64,000 nt of DNA from Diprion similis. Its lineage: Eukaryota; Arthropoda; Insecta; Hymenoptera; Diprionidae. Shown here in pieces: positions 14,061-26,774 of this stretch; the stretch's first letter is position 1, and the number at the start of each line of letters is the position of its first letter. The DNA is taken from the NCBI RefSeq assembly GCF_021155765.1, contig NC_060108.1:18377025-18441024 (forward strand). The letters run 5' to 3'. The notes under the pieces are model-generated. The model was not told where the DNA came from and made no database searches. It saw nothing but the letters and a program-made list of their open reading frames with translations. Made by a program: the position numbers and the translations under genes.

Positions 14061-15877
14061 CAGCCGGAAATCGTATTTATATTGAGATCCTCGCGGTAAC
14101 GTACGAGCGGACTCTTCGGCCGGTAACGAGGTAACTTTCCCGGAGATTCTGTATTACGAGCGTATACGGTTAGGGTGGAGCAACGCAGCCCCGCCGCCTG
14201 CCCCCATACGCCGCCTCCAGGCTTCCGAAATATTATTTCTTTTTTTTTTCCTATTCTTCCGACGGTCATATCTCATCAAATATTGAGAAGAATGTTATAT
14301 ACGGATGGCGCGCTGGTATTTACCTTATATACACACCGAGGTGCTTCGCCGCTGAGTCGTAATACTGGAAATTTATAACCGAGAGTCGGTAACGTTTATG
14401 CCCTTGCGTCTGCCCATCTGTCCGTCCGGCTGCAAGTGTATGCCCGCACATTCACGCGTGTGCTTTGACCCGTACAATGCACGTTATGCGGCATAAGAGA
14501 AACGGCGAGACTGTTCAAGTTTTGTAAACTTTGTCGATATCCCCCACCCACCCCCCGCCCCTGACGACCGGGACCCCGCGGGCACTGCGGACCCGCGATT
14601 TTGGCTCGCGAGCAAACGAAAGGTCCTCCCACGCTATTTATACTCTGGGTATATCCACGGCGACATAAATTCCTCTACCTTTATTTTACGACCCCTGCCA
14701 CTCCGTCTTTGCGAGCCTCTCCCGAATCCTTTGTTATAGTTGCGTGTAGTTTTGTTTCACGATTTTACGGTACACCGATCCGTTTTTCCAAAATCCTGCT
14801 GCACTCGCGGCTGGTTTTCGAATTTCTCGATCCCCGCATGCCGCGTGGAAATTATAGACGTATATGTAACAGACACGTCGCTATTCACCTAGCTGCGCTG
14901 TATATCTGCGCCTCGACGGGGGGTCGCGAAATTTTATTTCACAAGTTCTGGGGAAATAAACCGCGAAACGACGCGATAAAGTCACACCGGCGTGCCGCAA
15001 CGCGGCGAACGCTATTACCTTTATTGCGATTGACACCGGGTGAGTTTGGTCGCGAATCCGACCCGCCGCGGGGTGCGAGGAGATAAGGATCGCCGGCGAA
15101 CGTGATCGCCGAGGCGAAACTCGAATCTCGGACTCTCGTATGTTTGGGAACTGACAATTACCTTTATCAATAAATAATCTCGATGAAGACGGGTCCGTCG
15201 CGGGGCTTCCCACGGGCCCCCGCTGGGTATTTAAAACAATTCCAACCTTCGCCTCGCTTCGACCGACATATTACGCATATATGCATGCCGGGTATAATCC
15301 GAGTACCTTATACCTATAACCTTACACCACGAGGGCACGTATAATTCCCGTCGGCAGCCGCTCTCCACGGACACGCGTTTTTATTCATACCGCATGGGTT
15401 ACAGACGGAAGTAGGTACAGAACGCGTTGTCGGTAGCTGATCATCGCTAATAGCACCGCTTTACCCCGGAATGCCTGAAATATATCTATCCGATGATAGG
15501 TAATAATCGGTTGCCGCTAATTCCACGTCGTCGCCTCCACGTACCGCGCCTATGTCGACGGCACGGCACCCGGGCCCTGCGCCCGTGTTGGTGTATCCCT
15601 CGGGGGAGCCGCGGGACCGAAAGACGATGCTGCGGGGCCACCGGTGGGTAATTCCGACTAATTCGTACAGGCGATCGGGGCGAGACAGGCGCGCTGGGCC
15701 TCCGGATTCTGTCCGACTCCCCGTAATCGGCGATACCACCTCGCTCGCTGAGGTATAATGGGATGGAATTAAGAGGAGACGTGCCCTCTGCTAATCTATT
15801 AATTCCTCAGGCTCGACGGCCGCCCCGCTCAACTTTGCCGCGGACCTGAGAATTCGACGTGAACTTCGAGCGAAGAT

Positions 15878-16245
15878 TTTGATCAAATTGTTCAGCGATA
15901 CCGCTTCGCTCAATATCAACCCCTTTGGAGTTTGTGAGATATAATGTCTATTTTTGATAATGCTGTAATCAATTCTTTGATCGCCTGCATGGGATGATGT
16001 AATATGGCGTGAGAAATCGATGACGCGCGGTCCAAATACGCTGCGAGCAACGGATCGAGAGTTACGGCCGAAAATCGAGAAAATTTCTTAGTATCTCTCC
16101 AGCTATTTATCTAACGCTGTTTAAGAGGTCTTTTTTGTGTTTTTCTGAGAATTAATTCAGCAGATCGAAGTTGTCCAAAATTGATTCTAGACGAAAAAGT
16201 TTCCAGGTTCAAAATCGAAGGAATCAATGCATCGCTGACCCATTA
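15878..16245 (+). repeat. diverged satellite monomer, left outlier
   Basis: This stretch aligns by eye to the 312-bp monomer across its length but has many substitutions and indels. Shared landmarks are AACCCCTTTGGA (about 15918), GAGAAATCGATGACGCG (about 16011), TACGCTGCGAGCAACG (about 16038), a GTTACGGCCGAAAA block (about 16060) and TTTTTTGTGTTTTTCTGAG (about 16131). The order and strand match the array. It is separated from the main array by the segment at 16245-16740. I infer an old copy not homogenised with the core. Confidence 0.8.
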
Positions 16246-16740
16246 GAGAGGAGGATTGAGTCTGACGGTCAAAACATATAAGATACGAACAGTGTTTCCA
16301 GGAAGCAGGAAAAAAAGTCTCAAATTTAGAGCTACCAAGCTGCAACGTTTATTCTATACGCCTAATTGCTAGTACAAGTGTCTGTAGGTGTCAGTGTGTA
16401 CTAATGTAACAAGTTAGCGCGCAGTATGTAAGCGAAGACAAAAAGACATGAAAAAGTATGCTTAAACGCTACACAATGATTCTGATAGTTAAAACCGTAG
16501 AAATGCGTATATATATGCAATGTATTAGGCAAAATAAGATGAATATTATACGAAATGGACTTAGTCGTAGTTAGTAAGTATACTTGGAGTGAAGGCTAGC
16601 GGACAGGAGCGATGCGCACCTACTGAATGCGATATATTATAAAACATATTGTATTGTAACTACTTTATGTAACCTATATAAATGTGAATAAATGACTGAT
16701 TCTTTCTATATTGTATTCCGATTTGTCCGTTGTATTTTAG
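16245..16740 (+). repeat. left copy (U) of a ~490-bp non-satellite segment flanking the array
   Basis: This segment is homologous, in the same orientation and order, to 41370-41860 on the other side of the array. Shared blocks include GTTTATTC, TAGTACAAGTG followed by AGGTGTCAGTGTGT (about 16371-16400), CAATGTATTA with GGCAAAATA (about 16518), AGTTAGTAAGTATA (about 16569), GCGATATATTATA (about 16630) and TATGTAACCT followed by GAATAAATGA (about 16666-16695). The last block contains AATAAA on the + strand. Between the blocks the copies differ by substitutions and small indels. I recognise no coding frame or transposon end. It could be part of an older longer repeat unit, an exon-like 3' end or an unknown element. 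Confidence 0.78.
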
Positions 16741-19700
16741 GTCCGAATTTTGATGAATTTCAAAAATGCTGCAAACAGTTCTTTATTGCAATATTCCGAC
16801 GTAATTTTGCGAGAGACATCGATTGAGCGTAGTTCCAGTACGCTGCGAGCAACGCCTGGAAAGTTACAGCCAAAAAACTGTAGATTTTCATCGTCATTTC
16901 TCTGCTGTTGGTCCTACGCTTTTTTTCAAGTGTTTTTTGAGTTCCTGGGGTGCCAATTAGTCCGGAAATAGTCATACGTATCGATTCGGGTATCAAAAAT
17001 TTTCGGCTCCGAAAATCACGAAAAAAGTAAGGCTAACCCCTTTGGATTTTTGGCGAAAATTTCGACGACTTTGAAAAGTGCTGCGAATAATTTTTGAGGG
17101 TCCTATTCCGACGTAATTTTGCGAGAGAAATCGATTGAGCGTAGTCCCAGTACGCTGCGAGCAACGCCTGAAAAGTTACAGCCGAAAAACTGCAGATTTT
17201 CATCGTCATTTCTCTGCTGTTGGGCCTACGCTTTTTTTCAAGTGTTTTTTGAGTTCCTGGGGTGCCAATTATTCGGAAAATGGTCATACAAATCGATTCA
17301 GAGATCAAAAATTTTTGGCTCCGAAAATCACGAAAAAAGTAAGGCTAACCTCTTTGGATTTTTGGCGAAAATTTCGACGACTTTGAAAAGTGCTGCGAAT
17401 AATTTTTGAGGGTCCTATTCCGACGTGATTTTGCGAGAGAAATCGATTGACCGTAGTCCCAGTACGCTGCGAGCAACGCCTGTAAAGTTACAGCCGAAAA
17501 ACTGCAGATTTTCATCGTCATTTCTCTGCTGTTGGTCCTACGCTTTTTTTCAAGTGTTTTTTGAGTTCCTGGGGTGCCAATTGGTCGGAAAATGGTCATA
17601 CGAATCGATTCAGAGATCAAAAATTTTGGGCTCCGAAAATCACGAAAAAAGTAAGGCTAACCCCTTTGGATTTTTGGCGAAAAGTTCGACGACTTTGAAA
17701 AGTGCTGCGAATAATTTTTGAGGGTCCTATTCCGACGTGATTTTGCGAGAGAAATCGATTGAGCGTAGTCCCAGTACGCTGCGAGCAACGCCTGAAAAGT
17801 TACGGCCGAAAAACTGCAGATTTTCATCGTCATTTCTCTGCTGTTGGTCCTACGCTTTTTTTCAAGTGTTTTTTGAGTTGTTGGGGTGCCAATTAGTCGA
17901 AAAATGGTCATACAAATCGATTCGGAGATCAAAAATTTTCGGCTCCGAAAATCACGAAAAAAGTAAGGCTAACCCCTTTGGATTTTTGGCGAAAATTTCG
18001 ACGACTTTGAAAAGTGCTGCGAATAATTTTTGAGGGTCCTGTTCCGACGTAATTTTGCGAGAGAAATCGATTGAGCGTAGTCCCAGTACGCTGCGAGCAA
18101 CGCCTGAAAAGTTACGGCCGAAAAACTGCAGATTTTCATCGTCATTTCTCTGCTGTTGGTCCTAGGCTTTTTTTCAAGTGTTTTTTGAGTTCCTGGGGTG
18201 TCAATTAGTCAGGAAATGGTCATACAAATCGATTCAGAGATCAAAACTTTCCGGCTCCGAAAATCACGAAAAAAGTAAGGCTAACCCCTTTGGATTTTTG
18301 GCGAAAATTTCGACGACTTTGAAAAGTGCTGCGAATAATTTTTGAGGGTCCTATTCCGACGTAATTTTGCGAGAGAAATCGATTGAGCGTAGTCCCAGTA
18401 CGCTGCGAGCAACGCCTGAAAAGTTACAGCCAAAAAACTGCAGATTTTCATCGTCATTTCTCTGCTGTTGGTCCTAGGCTTTTTTTCAAGTGTTTTTTGA
18501 GTTCCTGGGGTGTCAATTAGTCGGGAAATGGTCATACAAATCGATTCAGAGATCAAAAATTTTCGGCTCCGAAAATCACGAAAAAAGTAAGGCTAACCCC
18601 TTTGGATTTTTGGCGAAAATTTCGACGACTTTGAAAAGTGCTGCGAATAATTTTTGAGGGTCCTATTCCGACGTAGTTTTGCGAGAGAAATCGATTGAGC
18701 GTAGTCCCAGTACGCTGCGAGCAACGCCTGAAGAGTAACAGCCGAAAAACTGCAGATTTTCATCGTCATTTCTCTGCTGTTGGTCCTACGCTTTTTTTCA
18801 AGTGTTTTTTGAGTTCCTGGGGTGCCAATTAGTCGGGAAATGGTCATACAAATCGATTCGGAGATCAAAAATTTTCAGCTCCGAAAATCACGAAAAAAGT
18901 AAGGCTAACCCCTTTGGATTTTTGGCGAAAATTTCGACGACTTTGAAAAGTGCTGCGAATAATTTTTGAGGGTCCTATTCCGACGTAATTTTGCGAGAGT
19001 AATCGATTGAGCGTAGTCCCAGTACGCTGCGAGCAACGCCTGAAAAGTTGCGGCCGAAAAACTGCAGATTTTCATCGTCATTTCTCTGCTGTTGGTCCTA
19101 GGCTTTTTTTCAAGTGTTTTTTGAGTTCCTGGGGTGCCAATTAGTCGGGAAACGGTCATACGAATCGATTCGGAGATCAAAAATTTTCGGCTCCGAAAAT
19201 CACGAAAAAAGTAAGGCTAACCCCTTTGGATTTTTGGCGAAAATTTCGACGACTTTGAAAAGTGCTGCGAATAATTTTTGAGGGTACTATTCCGACGTAA
19301 TTTTGCGAGAGAAATCGATTGAGCGTAGTCCCAGTACGCTGCGAGCAACGCCTGAAAAGTTACAGCCAAAAAACTGCAGATTTTCATCGTCATTTCTCTG
19401 CTGTTGGTCCTACGCTTTTTTTCAAGTGTTTTTTGAGTTCCTGGGGTGTCAATTAGTCAGGAAATGGTCATACAAATCGATTCAGAGATCAAAAATTTTC
19501 GGCTCCGAAAATCACGAAAAAAGTAAGGCTAACCCCTTTGGATTTTTGGCGAAAATTTCGACGACTTTGAAAAGTGCTGCGAATAATTTTTGAGGGTCCT
19601 ATTCCGACGTAATTCTGCGAGAGAAATCGATTGAGCGTAGTCCCAGTAGGCTGCGAGCAACGCCTGAAGAGTTACAGCCGAAAAACTGCAGATTTTTATC

Positions 19701-22096
19701 GTCATTTCTCTGCTGTTGGTCCTACGCTTTTTTTCAAGTGTTTTTTGAGTTCCTGGGGTGCCAATTAGTCGGAAAATGGTCATACAAATCGATTCGGAGA
19801 TCAAAAATTTTCGGCTCCGAAAATCACGAAAAAAGTAAGGCTAACCCCTTTGGATTTTTGGCGAAAATTTCGACGACTTTGAAAAGTGCTGCGAATAAGT
19901 TTTGAGAGTCCTATTCCGACGTGATTTTGCGAGAGAAATCGATTGAGCGTAGTCCCAGTACGCTGCGAGCAACGCCTGGAAAGTTACAGCCGAAAAACTG
20001 CAGATTTTCATCGTCATTTCTCTGCTGTTGGTCCTACGCTTTTTTTCAAGTGTTTTTTGAGTTCCTGGGGTGCCAATTAGTCGGGAAACGGTCATACAAA
20101 TCGATTCGGAGATCACAAATTTTCGGCTCCGAAAATCACGAAAAAAGTAAGGCTAACCCCTTTGGATTTTTGGCGAAAATTTCGACGACTTTGAAAAGTG
20201 CTGCGAATAATTTTTGAGGGTCCAATTCCGACGTAATTTTGCGAGAGAAATCGATTGAGCGTAGTCCCAGTACGCTGCGAGCAACGCCTGGAAAGTTACA
20301 GCCAAAAAACTGCAGATTTTCATCGTCATTTCTCTGCTGTTGGTCCTAGGCTTTTTTTCAAGTGTTTTTTGAGTTCCTGGGGTGTCAATTAGTCAGGAAA
20401 TGGTCATACAAATCGATTCAGAGATCAAAAATTTTCGGCTCCGAAAATCACGAAAAAAGTAAGGCTAACCCCTTTGGATTTTTGGCGAAAATTTCGACGA
20501 CTTTGAAAAGTGCTGCGAATAATTTTTGAGGGTCCTATTCCGACGTAATTTTGCGAGAGAAATCGATTGAGCGTAGTCCCAGTACGCTGCGAGCAACGCC
20601 TGAAAAGTTACGGCCGAAAAACTGCAGATTTTCATCGTCATTTCTCTGCTGTTGGTCCTACGCTTTTTTTCAAGTGTTTTTTGAGTTCCTGGGGTGCCAA
20701 TTAGTCGGGAAACGGTCATACAAATCGATTCGGAGATCAAAAATTTTCGGCTCCGAAAATCACGAAAAAAGTAAGGCTAACCCCTTTGGATTTTTGGCGA
20801 AAATTTCGACGACTTTGAAAAGTGCTGCGAATAATTTTTGAGGGTCCAATTCCGACGTAATTTTGCGAGAGAAATCGATTGAGCGTAGTCCCAGTACGCT
20901 GCGAGCAACGCCTGAAAAGTTACAGCCAAAAAACTGCAGATTTTCATCGTCATTTCTCTGCTGTTGGTCCTAGGCTTTTTTTCAAGTGTTTTTTGAGTTC
21001 CTGGGGTGTCAATTAGTCAGGAAATGGTCATACAAATCGATTCAGAGATCAAAAATTTTCGGCTCCGAAAATCACGAAAAAAGTAAGGCTAACCCCTTTG
21101 GATTTTTGGCGAAAATTTCGACGACTTTGAAAAGTGCTGCGAATAATTTTTGAGGGTCCAATTCCGACGTAATTTTGCGAGAGAAATCGATTGAGCGTAG
21201 TCCCAGTACGCTGCGAGCAACGCCTGAAGAGTTACAGCCGAAAAACTGCAGATTTTCATCGTCATTTCTCTGCTGTTGGTCCTACGCTTTTTTTCAAGTG
21301 TTTTTTGAGTTCCTGGGGTGCCAATTAGTCGGGAAATGGTCATACAAATCGATTCGGAGATCAAAAATTTTCAGCTCCGAAAATCACGAAAAAAGTAAGG
21401 CTAACCCCTTTGGATTTTTGGCGAAAATTTCGACGACTTTGAAAAGTGCTGCGAATAATTTTTGAGGGTCCTATTCCGACGTAATTTTGCGAGAGAAATC
21501 GATTGAGCGTAGTCCCAGTACGCTGCGAGCAACGCCTGAAAAGTTACAGCCAAAAAACTGCAGATTTTCATCGTCATTTCTCTGCTGTTGGTCCTACTCT
21601 TTTTTTCAAGTGTTTTTTGAGTTCCTGGGGTGTCAATTAGTCAGGAAATGGTCATACAAATCGATTCAGAGATCAAAAATTTTCGGCTCCGAAAATCACG
21701 AAAAAAGTAAGGCTAACCCCTTTGGATTTTTGGCGAAAATTTCGACGACTTTGAAAAGTGCTGCGAATAATTTTTGAGGGTCCTATTCCGACGTAATTCT
21801 GCGAGAGAAATCGATTGAGCGTAGTCCCAGTACGCTGCGAGCAACGCCTGAAGAGTTACAGCCGAAAAACTGCAGATTTTTATCGTCATTTCTCTGCTGT
21901 TGGTCCTACGCTTTTTTTCAAGTGTTTTTTGAGTTCCTGGGGTGCCAATTAGTCGGAAAATGGTCATACAAATCGATTCGGAGATCAAAAATTTTCGGCT
22001 CCGAAAATCACGAAAAAAGTAAGGCTAACCCCTTTGGATTTTTGGCGAAAATTTCGACGACTTTGAAAAGTGCTGCGAATAAGTTTTGAGGGTCCT

Positions 22097-24279
22097 ATTC
22101 CGACGTAATTTTGCGAGAGAAATCGATTGAGCGTAGTCCCAGTACGCTGCGAGCAACGCCTGGAAAGTTACAGCCGAAAAACTGCAGATTTTCATCGTCA
22201 TTTCTCTGCTGTTGGTCCTACGCTTTTTTTCTAGTGTTTTTTGAGTTATTGGGGTGCCAATTAGTCGGGAAACGGTCATACAAATCGATTCGGAGATCAA
22301 AAATTTTCGGCTCCGAAAATCACGAAAAAAGTAAGGCTAACCCCTTTGGATTTTTGGCGAAAATTTCGACGACTTTGAAAAGTGCTGCGAATAATTTTTG
22401 AGGGTCCAATTCCGACGTAATTTTGCGAGAGAAATCGATTGAGCGTAGTCCCAGTACGCTGCGAGCAACGCCTGAAAAGTTACAGCCAAAAAACTGCAGA
22501 TTTTCATCGTCATTTCTCTGCTGTTGGTCCTAGGCTTTTTTTCAAGTGTTTTTTGAGTTCCTGGGGTGTCAATTAGTCAGGAAATGGTCATACAAATCGA
22601 TTCAGAGATCAAAAATTTTCGGCTCCGAAAATCACGAAAAAAGTAAGGCTAACCCCTTTGGATTTTTGGCGAAAATTTCGACGACTTTGAAAAGTGCTGC
22701 GAATAATTTTTGAGGGTCCTATTCCGACGTAATTTTGCGAGAGAAATCGATTGAGCGTAGTCCCAGTACGCTGCGAGCAACGCCTGAAGAGTTACAGCCG
22801 AAAAACTGCAGATTTTCATCGTCATTTCTCTGCTGTTGGTCCTACGCTTTTTTTCAAGTGTTTTTTGAGTTCCTGGGGTGCCAATTAGTCGGGAAATGGT
22901 CATACAAATCGATTCGGAGATCAAAAATTTTCGGCTCCGAAAATCACGAAAAAAGTAAGGCTAACCCCTTTGGATTTTTGGCGAAAATTTCGACGACTTT
23001 GAAAAGTGCTGCGAATAATTTTTGAGGGTCCTATTCCGACGTAATTTTGCGAGAGAAATCGATTGAGCGTAGTCACAGTACGCTGCGAGCAACGCCTGAA
23101 AAGTTACGGCCGAAAAACTGCAGATTTTCATCGCCATTTCTCTGCTGTTGGTCCTAGGCTTTTTTTCAAGTGTTTTTTGAGTTCCTGGGGTGTCAATTAG
23201 TCAGGAAATGGTCATACAAATCGATTCAGAGATCAAAAATTTCCGGCTCCGAAAATCACGAAAAAAGTAAGGCTAACCCCTTTGGATTTTTGGCGAAAAT
23301 TTCGACGACTTTGAAAAGTGCTGCGAATAATTTTTGAGGGTCCTATTCCGACGTAATTTTGCGAGAGAAATCGATTGAGCGTAGTCCCAGTACGCTGCGA
23401 GCAACGCCTGAAAAGTTAAAGCCAAAAAACTGCAGATTTTCATCGTCATTTCTCTGCTGTTGGTCCTAGGCTTTTTTTCAAGTGTTTTTTGAGTTCCTTG
23501 GGTGTCAATTAGTCAGGAAATGGTCATACAAATCGATTCAGAGATCAAAAATTTCCGGCTCCGAAAATCACGAAAAAAGTAAGGCTAACCCCTTTGGATT
23601 TTTGGCGAAAATTTCGACGACTTTGAAAAGTGCTGCAAATAATTTTTAGGGTCCTATTCCGACGTAATTTTGCGAGAGAAATCGATTGAGCGTAGTCCCA
23701 GTACGCTGCGAGCAACGCCTGAAAAGTTACGGCCGAAAAACTGCAGATTTTCATCGTCATTTCTCTGCTGTTGGTCCCACGCTTTTTTTCAAGTGTTTTT
23801 TGAGTTCCTGGGGTGCCAATTAGTCGGAAAATGGTCATACAAATCGATTCGGAGATCAAAAATTTTCGGCTCCGAAAATCACGAAAAAAGTAAGGCTAAC
23901 CCCTTTGGATTTTTGGCGAAAATTTCGACGACTTTGAAAAGTGCTGCGAATAATTTTTGAGGGTCCAATTCCGACGTAATTTTGCGAGAGAAATCGATTG
24001 AGCGTAGTCCCAGTACGCTGCGAGCAACGCCTGAAAAGTTACGGCCGAAAAACTGCAGATTTTCATCGTCATTTCTCTGCTGTTGGTCCTAGGCTTTTTT
24101 TCAAGTGTTTTTTGAGTTCCTGGGGTGTCAATTAGTCAGGAAATGGTCATACAAATCGATTCAGAGATCAAAAATTTCCGGCTCCGAAAATCACGAAAAA
24201 AGTAAGGCTAACCCCTTTGGATTTTTGGCGAAAATTTCGACGACTTTGAAAAGTGCTGCAAATAATTTTTGAGGGTCCA
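22097..24279 (+). repeat. higher-order block 1: seven monomers, 2,183 bp
   Basis: Using diagnostic variants (A: GGGAAACGG, with CACGTAAAA in most copies; B: ACAGCCAAAA with CTAGGC; C: GAAGAGTTACAGCCG; D: GTCACAGTACG or CATCGCCAT; E: CCTTGGG with the 1-bp deletion; F: like C, after E; G: GTCGGAAAATGG; H: ACGGCC with CTAGGC and CCGGCTCC), the order here is A' B C D E G H. Compared with the next block it lacks one unit (F), and its A' unit has CACGAAAA. Confidence 0.85.
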
Positions 24280-26774
24280 ATTCCGACGTAATTTTGCGAG
24301 AGAAATCGATTGAGCGTAGTCCCAGTACGCTGCGAGCAACGCCTGAAAAGTTACGGCCGAAAAACTGCAGATTTTCATCGTCATTTCTCTGCTGTTGGTC
24401 CTACGCTTTTTTTCAAGTGTTTTTTGAGTTCCTGGGGTGCCAATTAGTCGGGAAACGGTCATACAAATCGATTCGGAGATCAAAAATTTTCGGCTCCGAA
24501 AATCACGTAAAAAGTAAGGCTAACCCCTTTGGATTTTTGGCGAAAATTTCGACGACTTTGAAAAGTGCTGCGAATAATTTTTGAGGGTCCAATTCCGACG
24601 TAATTTTGCGAGAGAAATCGATTGAGCGTAGTCCCAGTACGCTGCGAGCAACGCCTGAAAAGTTACAGCCAAAAAACTGCAGATTTTCATCGTCATTTCT
24701 CTGCTGTTGGTCCTAGGCTTTTTTTCAAGTGTTTTTTGAGTTCCTGGGGTGTCAATTAGTCAGGAAATGGTCATACAAATCGATTCAGAGATCAAAAATT
24801 TTCGGCTCCGAAAATCACGAAAAAAGTAAGGCTAACCCCTTTGGATTTTTGGCGAAAATTTCGACGACTTTGAAAAGTGCTGCGAATAATTTTTGAGGGT
24901 CCTATTCCGACGTAATTTTGCGAGAGAAATCGATTGAGCGTAGTCCCAGTACGCTGCGAGCAACGCCTGAAGAGTTACAGCCGAAAAACTGCAGATTTTC
25001 ATCGTCATTTCTCTGCTGTTGGTCCTACGCTTTTTTTCAAGTGTTTTTTGAGTTCCTGGGGTGCCAATTAGTCGGGAAATGGTCATACAAATCGATTCGG
25101 AGATCAAAAATTTTCGGCTCCGAAAATCACGAAAAAAGTAAGGCTAACCCCTTTGGATTTTTGGCGAAAATTTCGACGACTTTGAAAAGTGCTGCGAATA
25201 ATTTTTGAGGGTCCTATTCCGACGTAATTTTGCGAGAGAAATCGATTGAGCGTAGTCACAGTACGCTGCGAGCAACGCCTGAAAAGTTACGGCCGAAAAA
25301 CTGCAGATTTTCATCGCCATTTCTCTGCTGTTGGTCCTAGGCTTTTTTTCAAGTGTTTTTTGAGTTCCTGGGGTGTCAATTAGTCAGGAAATGGTCATAC
25401 AAATCGATTCAGAGATCAAAAATTTCCGGCTCCGAAAATCACGAAAAAAGTAAGGCTAACCCCTTTGGATTTTTGGCGAAAATTTCGACGACTTTGAAAA
25501 GTGCTGCGAATAATTTTTGAGGGTCCTATTCCGACGTAATTTTGCGAGAGAAATCGATTGAGCGTAGTCCCAGTACGCTGCGAGCAACGCCTGAAAAGTT
25601 ACAGCCAAAAAACTGCAGATTTTCATCGTCATTTCTCTGCTGTTGGTCCTAGGCTTTTTTTCAAGTGTTTTTTGAGTTCCTTGGGTGTCAATTAGTCAGG
25701 AAATGGTCATACAAATCGATTCAGAGATCAAAAATTTCCGGCTCCGAAAATCACGAAAAAAGTAAGGCTAACCCCTTTGGATTTTTGGCGAAAATTTCGA
25801 CGACTTTGAAAAGTGCTGCAAATAATTTTTAGGGTCCTATTCCGACGTAATTTTGCGAGAGAAATCGATTGAGCGTAGTCCCAGTACGCTGCGAGCAACG
25901 CCTGAAGAGTTACAGCCGAAAAACTGCAGATTTTCATCGTCATTTCTCTGCTGTTGGTCTTACGCTTTTTTTCAAGTGTTTTTTGAGTTCCTGGGGTGCC
26001 AATTAGTCGGGAAATGGTCATACAAATCGATTCGGAGATCAAAAATTTTCGGCTCCGAAAATCACGAAAAAAGTAAGGCTAACCCCTTTGGATTTTTGGC
26101 GAAAATTTCGACGACTTTGAAAAGTGCTGCGAATAATTTTTGAGGGTCCAATTCCGACGTAATTTTGCGAGAGAAATCGATTGAGCGTAGTCCCAGTACG
26201 CTGCGAGCAACGCCTGAAAAGTTACGGCCGAAAAACTGCAGATTTTCATCGTCATTTCTCTGCTGTTGGTCCTACGCTTTTTTTCAAGTGTTTTTTGAGT
26301 TCCTGGGGTGCCAATTAGTCGGAAAATGGTCATACAAATCGATTCGGAGATCAAAAATTTTCGGCTCCGAAAATCACGAAAAAAGTAAGGCTAACCCCTT
26401 TGGATTTTTGGCGAAAATTTCGACGACTTTGAAAAGTGCTGCGAATAATTTTTGAGGGTCCAATTCCGACGTAATTTTGCGAGAGAAATCGATTGAGCGT
26501 AGTCCCAGTACGCTGCGAGCAACGCCTGAAAAGTTACGGCCGAAAAACTGCAGATTTTCATCGTCATTTCTCTGCTGTTGGTCCTAGGCTTTTTTTCAAG
26601 TGTTTTTTGAGTTCCTGGGGTGTCAATTAGTCAGGAAATGGTCATACAAATCGATTCAGAGATCAAAAATTTCCGGCTCCGAAAATCACGAAAAAAGTAA
26701 GGCTAACCCCTTTGGATTTTTGGCGAAAATTTCGACGACTTTGAAAAGTGCTGCAAATAATTTTTGAGGGTCCA
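24280..26774 (+). repeat. higher-order block 2: eight monomers, 2,495 bp
   Basis: Unit order A B C D E F G H by diagnostic variants. The A unit has GGGAAACGG near 24450 and CACGTAAAA near 24505. The D unit has CACAGTACG near 25257 and CATCGCCAT near 25312. The E unit has CCTTGGG near 25680 and the 1-bp deletion near 25831. The length is 8 x 312 minus 1. Confidence 0.87.

Larger units (their letters stand above)
4160..15877. other. aristaless 3' UTR and long intergenic DNA
   Basis: No convincing exon is visible. The first 2 kb are extremely AT-rich, with TA, GT/CA and GCC microsatellites, and probably hold the aristaless 3' UTR. I find no AATAAA close to the stop. ATTAAA occurs near 5923 and AATAAA near 7913, so the transcript end is unresolved. 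From about 6500 the composition alternates between AT-rich and GC-rich blocks (for example 8300-8830, 13370-13880 and 14900-15750). Open frames of 130-190 codons there overlap on opposite strands and show no family motifs. Cis-regulatory DNA for aristaless is plausible but not shown. Confidence 0.6.

Noticed and set aside
16999..17016. CENP-B box in the monomer
   Set aside because: The TTCG and CGGG elements are not arranged with the required spacing, so I see no support for a CENP-B site.
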